Both the position numbers and the translations under genes were made by a program. Shown piece after piece: positions 8,967-15,189 of a DNA stretch of 64,000 nucleotides; position 1 is the first letter of the stretch, and each line of letters begins with the position of its first letter. The stretch covers positions 543,010-607,009 of the forward strand of contig NZ_CM001376.1 in the NCBI RefSeq assembly GCF_000237805.1, written 5' to 3'. The notes beneath the pieces are model-generated. The model was not told the DNA's origin and made no database searches. It saw nothing but the letters and a program-made list of their open reading frames with translations. Origin of the DNA: Jonquetella anthropi DSM 22815 (GTDB lineage Bacteria > Synergistota > Synergistia > Synergistales > Dethiosulfovibrionaceae).

Positions 8967-9173
8967 ATGGGGAAAAGGGTGTACGACGTTCCTGACATGC
9001 ACTGCGAACACTGCAAGAAAAAAATCGCCGCGGCGCTCAAGGCTGCCGGGGCCGGATTTTTCGGCTGCAAGGTGAGCTTGGAAGAGAGAACCGTGACGGT
9101 GAGCAAAGACGAAATCGACGTCCCTAAAGTGCTCGCCGACACGGGCTACACGGCGACCCTTCGGCAGGCATGA
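8967..9173 (+). CDS. Heavy-metal-associated (HMA) domain protein, copper-chaperone-like
   Basis: Sixty-eight-residue single HMA domain with ferredoxin-like fold signature. The metal-binding motif is MHCEHC at residues 10-15, and GCKVSLEERTVTV forms the central strands. Such proteins bind Cu(I) or similar soft metals and hand them to P-type ATPases, or buffer them. No ATPase is nearby. GAGGAG lies nine bases ahead of the ATG. The stop overlaps the start of a peroxiredoxin gene (ATGATGA), so metal buffering and peroxide removal appear to be co-translated. Confidence 0.85.
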   Translation: MGKRVYDVPDMHCEHCKKKIAAALKAAGAGFFGCKVSLEERTVTVSKDEIDVPKVLADTGYTATLRQA

Positions 9174-9646
9174 TGATTGAGATCGGAAGTCCGCTGCCGC
9201 CTTTTTCCCTGCCGGACCAGACCGGGACATCGGTAAGTGGGGTGGCTCTGGCCGGGCACTGGGCTGTCCTTTACTTCTACCCGAAGGACATGACGCCGGG
9301 CTGCACGACCGAAGCGGAGGAGTTCTCCGAGCTTCTTCCCCAGTTTGAGGCGTTGGGCGTTCTCCTGTGGGGGATCAGCCCGGACAGCCCGGAGACTCAC
9401 GCCCAGTTTCAGGAGAAACGGAACCTGACCGTGAACCTGCTGAGCGACTCGTCTCACGAGTTCATGGAGCGGGTAGGCTCGTGGGGCGAAAAAGTCCTGT
9501 ATGGCAAGCGGTCGGTCGGCGTCAAGCGCAGCACGGTCATCGTCGCTCCTGACGGAACCGTCGCGTGGGTCTGGAAAGCGGCAAGAGCCAAAGGGCACGC
9601 CGTCAAGGTGCTCGAAAAAATTCGCGAGCTGACAGACGCCGGTTAA
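9170..9646 (+). CDS. bcp: Peroxiredoxin of the BCP/PrxQ type, lacking a resolving cysteine
   Basis: Thiol peroxidase of 158 residues. It has the FYPKDMTPGCTTEAEEF active site with the peroxidatic Cys at about residue 45, the downstream GISPDSPETHAQF and the KRSTVIVAPDG strand. In E. coli BCP the resolving Cys lies five residues after the peroxidatic one; here that position is Glu and the protein has no other cysteine. It must therefore act as a 1-Cys enzyme with an external thiol. ATG at 9170 or the next codon; the overlap with the HMA stop implies coupling. Ends just before a strong bidirectional terminator. Confidence 0.9.
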   Translation: MMIEIGSPLPPFSLPDQTGTSVSGVALAGHWAVLYFYPKDMTPGCTTEAEEFSELLPQFEALGVLLWGISPDSPETHAQFQEKRNLTVNLLSDSSHEFMERVGSWGEKVLYGKRSVGVKRSTVIVAPDGTVAWVWKAARAKGHAVKVLEKIRELTDAG

Positions 9647-9647
9647 T

Positions 9648-9683
9648 AAAAAAGGAGAGCTCCCGAGGGAGCTCTCCTTTTTT
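9648..9683. terminator. Bidirectional terminator between bcp and mutY
   Basis: Near-perfect hairpin (GGAGAGCTCC at 9654-9663 with its complement at 9668-9677) flanked by six A on the left and six T on the right. It can therefore terminate both the plus-strand bcp unit and the minus-strand mutY unit. Confidence 0.92.
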
Positions 9684-10747
9684 CAGCGAATCAGGCCGGA
9701 TTGGAGCGCTTCGCGCAGAAGGCGCAGAATGCCCAGCGGCATCGGCAGGCTCAGGGCGTCGTCAACTGGAAGAAGCTCTGTGCCGGTAGGCTGGCTGGCC
9801 GCGCGGAACAGCTTCGTCTCCACCTGCCACGAGGTGAATCTCATCGTCACGGAGGGCGTCAGTGGCTCGGGGAACGACTCTTCGCCCAAGCTCGCGGCCA
9901 GACGGCGGGCCGTCACGCCCGAGTCCTCGCCATCGCTGCCGACCTCCCACGGGATCTCCCAGAACTCGCTCCACAGGCCGCCCTTGGGACGCTGTCGGAC
10001 GGCCAGCTTGGTCTGAGTCGAGAAAAGCAACGCGGCGCCGAACCGGCGCCTGATCGGACGAGCGGCTCGGCGGACGGGCCGAAGGGCCGTCGTCCCGCGC
10101 TTTCGCGCCAGACAGTACGGCTCCAACGGGCAGAGAAGACACCGCGGGCGAGGCGCGCAGGGGCCGCTCCCGAGATCCATCAGGGCATTGGTGAGCAGTC
10201 GGGGCGACTGAAACTTCATGAGGGACTCGACCGCCCGTTGGCAGACTTTGTTCCCCTCTGACAAGGCGGGGTCTTTGTCTAAGTCGGTCAGCCTGCTGGA
10301 GACCCGCCGCAGGTTGCCGTCCAGAGCGGCCGTCGGTTCGTCGTACGCCAAAGCTCGGACGGCGGCGGCGGTATAAGGCCCAAAACCGGGAAGCCCGGCG
10401 AGGAACGCTTGGTCGTTGGGCGGCCCGTCGTACCCGGCGCTGACGATCAGTCGGGCCGACGCCAGCATGTTTCTGGCTCGGCTGTAGTATCCAAGCCCGC
10501 GCCACAGCGACAGGACAGCGCTCTCGTCAGCCTCAGCCAGACTTCGGCAGTTCGGGAAGGCGCTGAGCCAAGCCAAATAGAGCGGGACGACGCGGCTCAC
10601 TTGGGTCTGCTGGAGCATCGTCTCGGACACCCAAACTGCGTACGGGTCGGCGGTGAGCCGCCAGGGCAAATGCCGGCCGTTTTCTCTGTACCATTCGGCC
10701 AAGGCACGGCTCGCGCCAGCCCAGTCAATTGATTCTTCCAGCGTCAT
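9683..10747 (-). CDS. mutY: A/G-specific adenine DNA glycosylase
   Basis: Removes adenine mispaired with 8-oxoguanine. N-terminal WYRENGRHLPWR, the helix with catalytic Glu in SETMLQQTQVSRV, the helix-hairpin-helix LPGFGPYTAAAVRA, catalytic Asp in ALDGNLRRV and the 4Fe-4S loop are all present. A C-terminal NUDIX-like domain recognises 8-oxoG. The iron-sulfur motif is Cx5Cx2Cx5C (GPCAPRPRCLLCPLEPYC), one residue shorter in the first spacer than the usual Cx6. The start is uncertain: TTG at 10762 would fall at the predicted transcription start, so ATG at 10747 (or GTG at 10750) is preferred. Confidence 0.9.
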   Translation of the reverse strand: MTLEESIDWAGASRALAEWYRENGRHLPWRLTADPYAVWVSETMLQQTQVSRVVPLYLAWLSAFPNCRSLAEADESAVLSLWRGLGYYSRARNMLASARLIVSAGYDGPPNDQAFLAGLPGFGPYTAAAVRALAYDEPTAALDGNLRRVSSRLTDLDKDPALSEGNKVCQRAVESLMKFQSPRLLTNALMDLGSGPCAPRPRCLLCPLEPYCLARKRGTTALRPVRRAARPIRRRFGAALLFSTQTKLAVRQRPKGGLWSEFWEIPWEVGSDGEDSGVTARRLAASLGEESFPEPLTPSVTMRFTSWQVETKLFRAASQPTGTELLPVDDALSLPMPLGILRLLREALQSGLIR

Positions 10748-10764
10748 CACCCCCCGCGTCAAAT

Positions 10765-10793
10765 ATGATACAAAGCTCCCTTCGGTCGGGCAA
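10765..10793 (-). promoter_or_regulatory. Promoter of mutY
   Basis: TTGCCC, 17-base spacer, TATCAT on the minus strand, immediately ahead of mutY. Transcription would start near 10758, giving a very short leader. Confidence 0.5.
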
Positions 10794-10833
10794 CGTTTTT
10801 ATTTTTCCGGCGTCTTCACCTTTGAAAAGGAAC

Positions 10834-10842
10834 TGGTATAAT
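10834..10842 (+). promoter_or_regulatory. Extended -10 promoter of tRNA-Gln
   Basis: TGG-TATAAT 13 bases ahead of the mature tRNA 5' end. Confidence 0.6.
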
Positions 10843-10854
10843 AGCCCTGTTTGC

Positions 10855-10928
10855 TACCCCGTGGTGCAACGGCAGCACAAGGGATTTTGGTTCCCTTGAT
10901 CCTGGTTCGAATCCAGGCGGGGTAGCCA
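10855..10928 (+). tRNA. tRNA-Gln (anticodon UUG)
   Basis: Cloverleaf folds with acceptor arms TACCCCG/CGGGGTA, D-arm with GGCAGCAC, anticodon stem AGGGA/TCCCT with loop TTTTGGT (anticodon TTG), T-arm CTGG-TTCGAAT-CCAG, discriminator G and encoded CCA. Decodes CAA and CAG. Followed about 36 bases later by a strong hairpin. Confidence 0.95.
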
Positions 10929-10964
10929 CTTTTTTACCGTCCGACCGGCGGCTGAAAGATAACA

Positions 10965-10994
10965 GAAGGGGTCCCGCCTCGGCGGGACCCCTTC
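10965..10994. terminator. Hairpin between convergent tRNA-Gln and tusA
   Basis: Perfect 14-bp stem (GAAGGGGTCCCGCC, 10965-10978, with 10981-10994) in the gap between converging units. No long T-run on either side, so efficiency is uncertain, but position and stability fit a shared terminator. Confidence 0.65.
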
Positions 10995-11011
10995 TTGCGA
11001 TGCGGAACGTC

Positions 11012-11233
11012 TTAGTTCTTGATGACCATCTTCCAAGCGCCCGGGCCGATGGACTCGAACGAGATGACCTCGTGGTTTTCTTCCTTGCAGTATCTGGGGA
11101 GATTTGTCACCGCTTCGGGGCAGGTGAAGGTGATCTCGATGACGTCTCCTTTGCTGCTGCCGGCAACCGCCTTTTTCAGTTCGATCAACGGAATGGGGCA
11201 GTCTTTTCCCATGGTATCGAGCTTGATGTTCAT
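11012..11233 (-). CDS. TusA/SirA/YedF-family sulfurtransferase
   Basis: Seventy-three-residue sulfur carrier. The family CPxP motif is intact (GKDCPIPLIELKKA, Cys12), followed by a beta-alpha-beta sandwich ending KMVIKN. Such proteins carry persulfide sulfur. AAAGGAGG lies before the ATG. It sits 13 bases downstream of a YeeE/YedE-type membrane protein, the standard partner, so the pair probably imports and relays thiosulfate-derived or similar sulfur (or selenium-related) species. No selenium genes are visible nearby, so a sulfur role is favoured by context only. Confidence 0.88.
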   Translation of the reverse strand: MNIKLDTMGKDCPIPLIELKKAVAGSSKGDVIEITFTCPEAVTNLPRYCKEENHEVISFESIGPGAWKMVIKN

Positions 11234-11246
11234 AAGGTAACCTCCT

Positions 11247-12269
11247 TTATTTTTTTGCTGAAAGCTGCCTGGCGTAGTACACCCAAGCTCCCAGCCACAG
11301 CCCGCCGACGATGGAGAGCAGGCCAACCCACGCCTGAACGGAAAGCCGGGCGGTCCCGGTGATCCCGTGGCCGACGAGGCAGCCCTGTCCGAGGACGGCG
11401 CCGAAAGCCATGAACGCGCCGCCGATAAACGAGCGGACGAGGGTTGGGCCGTCGGTCCCCTTGAAACTGAACTCGCAGCTTCCCGCGGCGCAGACAAAAG
11501 AACCAATGATGATGCCAAGGACGAAGTAGCTCGCCCAGCTCAGTTTGTACGTGCCGAACGAGAAGGCGTTGACCCATGAGACGATCGGCGTCGTGATTCC
11601 CCAGCCGCCGTTGCGCCCGGTGAGAAAGCTGAAGTAGAAACTGAAGCCGGCCAGAACGCCGATGAGCGCCGCGGTGAACCGGCGGTCCCAGATCCGCTCG
11701 AAGAACAGGTGATTAAGCCCGGTCCGGGAAGGCGGAAGGGCGAATCCGACCGCCTCTTTTTTCTTGTCAATGATCGCGAAGATGACGACGACCGCGAGAC
11801 AGACGGCTGAAAAGTACAGCGGGTTGAACGGGAGCGACGTGACGAAATTGTTCGGCACGTTTGCCACAGACTGGATCTGCTTGACTAACGGGGACAGGAA
11901 TCCCTGCTTGGACGACGTGGCGAACAGCATGAACGAGAGCAGTGACATGACGCCGGCGAGTCGGCCGTCGCCAGTCTTCACCAGCGACATGGTAATGCAC
12001 CCGTTGCACATGACCGCGCCGAACCCGAAGAACAGTCCGCCGATGACCGTGGCGACTAACGGAAAGTCCTTAAACTCCGGCGCCGGAACGAGCCCGCGCT
12101 CAACCAGCCAGAAGTAGATAACGCTGTGAACGAAAATCATCAAAAGCATGACCCACAATCCGGTCAGACGCTTTTCAAGGTACACGTCCCGAAGCCCGCC
12201 GGCCATGCAGATTCGGCTCCTTTTGAGCAGGAATCCGAACCCGAACCCCATCAATAAACCGCTTAACAT
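11247..12269 (-). CDS. YeeE/YedE (TsuA-like) sulfur-uptake membrane protein
   Basis: Polytopic membrane protein of 340 residues with about nine helices. Cysteines sit in family-conserved positions: RSRICMAGGLRDV near the N-terminus, MCNGCITMS in the middle and GQGCLVGHGITG in the second half. In TsuA these Cys relay thiosulfate across the membrane. Start ATG has AGGAGG eight bases upstream. Leads the yedE-tusA operon from a clear promoter. Homologues are also annotated in selenium metabolism; which substrate is used here is not decidable from the sequence. Confidence 0.87.
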   Translation of the reverse strand: MLSGLLMGFGFGFLLKRSRICMAGGLRDVYLEKRLTGLWVMLLMIFVHSVIYFWLVERGLVPAPEFKDFPLVATVIGGLFFGFGAVMCNGCITMSLVKTGDGRLAGVMSLLSFMLFATSSKQGFLSPLVKQIQSVANVPNNFVTSLPFNPLYFSAVCLAVVVIFAIIDKKKEAVGFALPPSRTGLNHLFFERIWDRRFTAALIGVLAGFSFYFSFLTGRNGGWGITTPIVSWVNAFSFGTYKLSWASYFVLGIIIGSFVCAAGSCEFSFKGTDGPTLVRSFIGGAFMAFGAVLGQGCLVGHGITGTARLSVQAWVGLLSIVGGLWLGAWVYYARQLSAKK

Positions 12270-12320
12270 GTCCCAACCTCCTGTATGAAAATAAAAAAAG
12301 ATGAATTTGAAGATAAATTA

Positions 12321-12349
12321 AATATATCAGCAACTTGTAATACAGTCAA
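12321..12349 (-). promoter_or_regulatory. Promoter of the yedE-tusA operon
   Basis: TTGACT, 17-base spacer, TATATT on the minus strand in an AT-rich tract. The remainder of 12350-12470 shows no gene. Confidence 0.72.
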
Positions 12350-12471
12350 TAATTTTATAAAGTACATAAATAAAATAACAATTAGCGACTGAGTCTCTCA
12401 AAACAATTCTGGGAGAGAATGGCCTGCTGAGGGGTATGGCCGCAGCAGTAAGGGCAGCTTGACTGGGTCGT

Positions 12472-12500
12472 AAAAAGGCCGCCTTCAAACGAAGGCGGCC
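12472..12500 (-). terminator. Second terminator after tRNA-Leu
   Basis: Perfect 10-bp stem GGCCGCCTTC (12477-12486 with 12491-12500) followed on the minus strand by five T. It backs up the hairpin at 12513-12545. Confidence 0.75.
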
Positions 12501-12512
12501 GCAAGTTGGCAC

Positions 12513-12545
12513 AAAAAAGTGCGCTCATCAACCGATGAGCGCACT
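12513..12545 (-). terminator. Terminator of tRNA-Leu
   Basis: Perfect 12-bp stem AGTGCGCTCATC (12518-12529 with 12534-12545), four-base loop and a run of T on the minus strand, starting nine bases past the tRNA CCA end. Confidence 0.88.
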
Positions 12546-12553
12546 GAAAATTC

Positions 12554-12638
12554 TGGTGCGGAAGGGGAGAATTGAACTCCCACGGGTCTCCCCACAAGAT
12601 CCTTAGTCTTGCGCGTCTACCAATTCCGCCACTCCCGC
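12554..12638 (-). tRNA. tRNA-Leu (anticodon AAG)
   Basis: Class II tRNA with long variable arm. Acceptor GCGGGAG pairs with CTTCCGC, the D-arm carries TTGGTAGAC, anticodon stem CAAGA/TCTTG closes the seven-base loop CTAAGGA, so positions 34-36 read AAG. T-arm loop TTCAATT and encoded ACCA end the molecule. A34 would be read as inosine after deamination and decode CUU/CUC. ANN anticodons other than Arg-ACG are rare in bacteria, though some Firmicutes have this one. Confidence 0.9.
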
Positions 12639-12649
12639 GAACGGCAATG

Positions 12650-12678
12650 ATTATACCGGCTGGATTGCCGCCCGTCAA
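12650..12678 (-). promoter_or_regulatory. Promoter of tRNA-Leu
   Basis: TTGACG, 17-base spacer, perfect TATAAT on the minus strand, 11 bases before the tRNA 5' end. Confidence 0.85.
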
Positions 12679-12740
12679 CTCTTTTTGCCGTTCAGTCAAA
12701 CACAATCCGGCGGCGGTCCTAGGGCCGCCGCCGGGTCGTT

Positions 12741-13199
12741 TTACGCCTTCGGTTCAGTTTTTTGCTCTTCCGGGTCGCAGAGGCTGATGACTCGCGCCTG
12801 CTGTGCCGCGGCGACTGGAGCCGCAATCTTCAACAGGCCGCTCTGGAACGACGCGGTCACGCGGTCCGGGTCGACCGGCTCGGGGAACCTGACCGACCGG
12901 CTGAAGCTCGTCGCGGTCCGTTCCTTGACGAAGTGCTGCCGATCATTCGACTCTTGGCACGACTGGCGCTTGGCCGTCACGTCAAAGTGATCCCTGTACA
13001 CCCGCAGGTCCACGTCCTTGGGCTCGAAGCCGGGGAGCTCTATCTCGGCGACAAACGAGTCGCCTTGACGGTAAAAGTCCATGGCCGCCGTTTGTTCCTC
13101 CTGCCTGAGAAAGCCGTCGAACAGGTTCTGAAATTCGTGATCCAGCAAATCCCACGGGGTAACGTACGGAACATTCTTTCTTCTAATCATTGGTGTCAT
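12741..13199 (-). CDS. Small heat shock protein, Hsp20/alpha-crystallin family
   Basis: ATP-independent holdase chaperone, 152 residues. The alpha-crystallin domain runs from about residue 40 (FYRQGDSFVAEIELPGF) to about 135, with the KERTATSFSRSVRFPEPV strand region and the ASFQSGLLKI signature near its end. The C-terminal IxI/V motif is not obvious; ARVISL may substitute. AAGGAGG lies ten bases before the ATG. No CIRCE element is seen upstream, but a TATAAT box and a long imperfect inverted repeat are. Confidence 0.9.
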   Translation of the reverse strand: MTPMIRRKNVPYVTPWDLLDHEFQNLFDGFLRQEEQTAAMDFYRQGDSFVAEIELPGFEPKDVDLRVYRDHFDVTAKRQSCQESNDRQHFVKERTATSFSRSVRFPEPVDPDRVTASFQSGLLKIAAPVAAAQQARVISLCDPEEQKTEPKA

Positions 13200-13249
13200 G
13201 ATGATGAGCCTCCTTATCGCCGGATATCACTTCTCGACGTGATGGCTCT

Positions 13250-13318
13250 ATTATAGGTCAGTATTAGTCAATTAAGAGATATGTTTTGACGATATCTGAC
13301 TAAATGATTTTGCTGACC
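13250..13318 (-). promoter_or_regulatory. Putative hsp20 promoter region with inverted repeat
   Basis: TATAAT on the minus strand at 13250-13255. GGTCAG at 13256-13261 is matched by CTGACC at 13313-13318, with further partial symmetry (TTAGTCA/TGACTAA) inside. Could be an operator for an unknown regulator; no -35 box at proper spacing. Confidence 0.3.
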
Positions 13319-13347
13319 TTTATTAACTTTTATGTCTTCGCGGGCGC

Positions 13348-13384
13348 AAAAAAGCCAGCCGGCTTTGGTCGGAAGCCGGCTGGC
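13348..13384 (-). terminator. Terminator of the peptide-binding protein gene
   Basis: Perfect 12-bp stem GCCAGCCGGCTT (13354-13365 with 13373-13384), seven-base loop, six T on the minus strand. Confidence 0.88.
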
Positions 13385-13397
13385 AGGGGAGGAGCCT

Positions 13398-14990
13398 TTA
13401 CTTGACGGAGGCGCCGCGGAAGAATACCCAGTTGCGGGGCGACAGGTAGACGCCTTCAACCCGGCTTTTCAGCAGGTACGGCGTGGAGTAGTAGTACAGG
13501 GGAAGAACGGGCATGTTCTCCAGCAGGATCTTCTCAGCCTTGTGCAAGTCGTCGATGCGTTTTGCCCGGTCCATCTGGCGGGCCGAGTCGCGCATCAGCG
13601 CGTCATATTCGGCGTTGTTGAAGCCGACGACGTTCTCGAACGAGTCGGAGATCCACAGGTCAAGCAGGCTAGCCGCGTCGAAGAAGTCGACCAGGTAAGC
13701 GTGACGGGCGATGTCGTAGTTCTTCTGGACCCGGGTGTCGATGAACACCTTCCACTCCTGCTGGGACAGCTCGACGGTGACGCCCAGGTTCTGCTTCCAC
13801 ATGGCCTGGAGCGCTTCGGCGATCGCCTTGTTGGTCGGGTTGCCGTTGTAGACGTAGGTCACGGTGGGGAAGCCTTTGCCGCCCGGGTAGCCGGCTTCTT
13901 CCAGCAGTTTCTGAGCTGCGGCTACGTCGGCATGGATGGGCAGGTACTCGGTGGGATCTTCGGCGCGGAAGTCCTTGCCGGCCGGATCAACGCCCGGGAT
14001 GATGAACGGGATAAAAGCCTGAGCCGGCTTCTGTCCGCCCATGGTGACCTTGTCAACCAGAACCTGACGGTCGACGGCGAGGGCGAAGGCCTTGCGGACC
14101 CGAACGTCGTCAAAGGGCTTTCTCGTGGTGTTGAAGACGGAGAAGCTGGTGCCCAGCGTCGGGGCGACCTTCGCTTCGCCGCTTGCCAGAAGCTGAGGCG
14201 TCATCAGAGGCGGCAGCTGATTGATCAGGTCGACGTTGCCCGACTTGTACGCGGCAAGGGCCGTGTTGCTGTCGGTGATCATGACCATCTTGACGGCGTC
14301 GATTTTGACGTTGTCGGCGTCCCAGTAGTACGGGTTCTTCTGAAGCGTCATCTCGCTGTTGTGCTTCCACTCGGAGACGAAGAACGGCCCGTTGCAGACC
14401 AGCGGCTGAGTGTTGAGCGTCCAGCCTCTCGGGTCCTTGGAGACGATGTCCCGGCGAGCCGGATAGAACACGTGGTAGGACAGATAGTCCAGCAGCAGCG
14501 GAGCCTGATAGTCCAAGTGAAGGATCACGGTGCGGTCGTCCGGCGTTTCGATTCCCAGGTCCTCAACCTTGGCTTGGCCCTTGAAGAACTTTTCGCCGTT
14601 CTTGATGAAGTAGCCCAAATAGGCGTAGGGCGACGCGTTGGCGCTGTCCAGCAGGCGCTCAAAGCCGTAGCGGAAGTCGTCGGAAGTGAGCGGCTTGCCG
14701 TCCGACCACTTGAGGCCGTCGCGCAGATGGAACGTCCAAGTCATTCCGTCGTCAGACACGTCCCACGACTCGGCGCAGCCCGGTTCAGGAGCGTCGTTGA
14801 AGCCGATGCGGACAAGCCCTTCAAAAATGTTGACGATGACGATTGACCCGTCAACGGCGTTGTTGAGCACCGGGTCAATCGTGCGCGGCTCGACGGCCAA
14901 GTTGAACGTGACCATCTTGTCGGCCCCGCATGCGGCCGTCGCAAGGAGCATCGCTCCAGCCAGCAGTGACAAAACCTTTTTCCCATTCAT
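13398..14990 (-). CDS. ABC-transporter peptide-binding lipoprotein (solute-binding family 5, OppA-like)
   Basis: Extracytoplasmic receptor for oligopeptides, 530 residues. Signal peptide MNGKKVLSLLAGAMLLATAAC ends in a lipobox-like TAAC, so it is probably lipid-anchored. Family hallmarks: LAVEPRTIDPVLNNAVDGS, NIFEGLVR, AESWDVSDDGMTWTFHLRDGLKWSDGKPLTSDDF and RVRKAFALAVDRQVL. The ATG at 14990 has AAGGAGGG ten bases upstream; the longer frame adds 12 residues before the signal peptide. No permease or ATPase genes adjoin it, so it either serves an unlinked Opp/Dpp system or stands alone. Fits a peptide-fermenting lifestyle. Confidence 0.92.
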   Translation of the reverse strand: MNGKKVLSLLAGAMLLATAACGADKMVTFNLAVEPRTIDPVLNNAVDGSIVIVNIFEGLVRIGFNDAPEPGCAESWDVSDDGMTWTFHLRDGLKWSDGKPLTSDDFRYGFERLLDSANASPYAYLGYFIKNGEKFFKGQAKVEDLGIETPDDRTVILHLDYQAPLLLDYLSYHVFYPARRDIVSKDPRGWTLNTQPLVCNGPFFVSEWKHNSEMTLQKNPYYWDADNVKIDAVKMVMITDSNTALAAYKSGNVDLINQLPPLMTPQLLASGEAKVAPTLGTSFSVFNTTRKPFDDVRVRKAFALAVDRQVLVDKVTMGGQKPAQAFIPFIIPGVDPAGKDFRAEDPTEYLPIHADVAAAQKLLEEAGYPGGKGFPTVTYVYNGNPTNKAIAEALQAMWKQNLGVTVELSQQEWKVFIDTRVQKNYDIARHAYLVDFFDAASLLDLWISDSFENVVGFNNAEYDALMRDSARQMDRAKRIDDLHKAEKILLENMPVLPLYYYSTPYLLKSRVEGVYLSPRNWVFFRGASVK

Positions 14991-15098
14991 TATGTAATTC
15001 CCTCCTTCGCAATTGATCCGACCCAATGGGCTTCTTGAATGATATCACATTATCTAAATGGTGTAATGTATTGACCTTGTGAACTCAATAGTTTTCCT

Positions 15099-15127
15099 TT
15101 GATTATTTTGTGCGGCGGTTGTATGAT
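15099..15127 (+). promoter_or_regulatory. Promoter of nifJ
   Basis: TTGATT, 17-base spacer, TATGAT, about 62 bases ahead of the nifJ start. Confidence 0.5.
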
Positions 15128-15189
15128 TAAAGCAATCTTGTATGAGGTATACATAACAGGGGAACACATCTCTAAGGGGGTAGAGTTTC

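Noticed and set aside
12382-12705. Minus-strand frame with a CPYC motif running through tRNA-Leu
   Set aside because: It contains the whole tRNA gene and two terminators, so it is not a coding region.
13200-13260. CIRCE (HrcA) operator ahead of hsp20
   Set aside because: No TTAGCACTC-N9-GAGTGCTAA or close variant is present.
13250-13271. TTGACT with TATAAT as an hsp20 promoter
   Set aside because: The spacer is only ten bases, too short for a sigma-70 promoter; only the -10 box was kept as tentative.
13332-14846. A 504-codon open frame antisense to the peptide-binding protein
   Set aside because: The minus-strand gene has signal peptide and family motifs; the antisense frame has Val/Gln-rich shadow composition.
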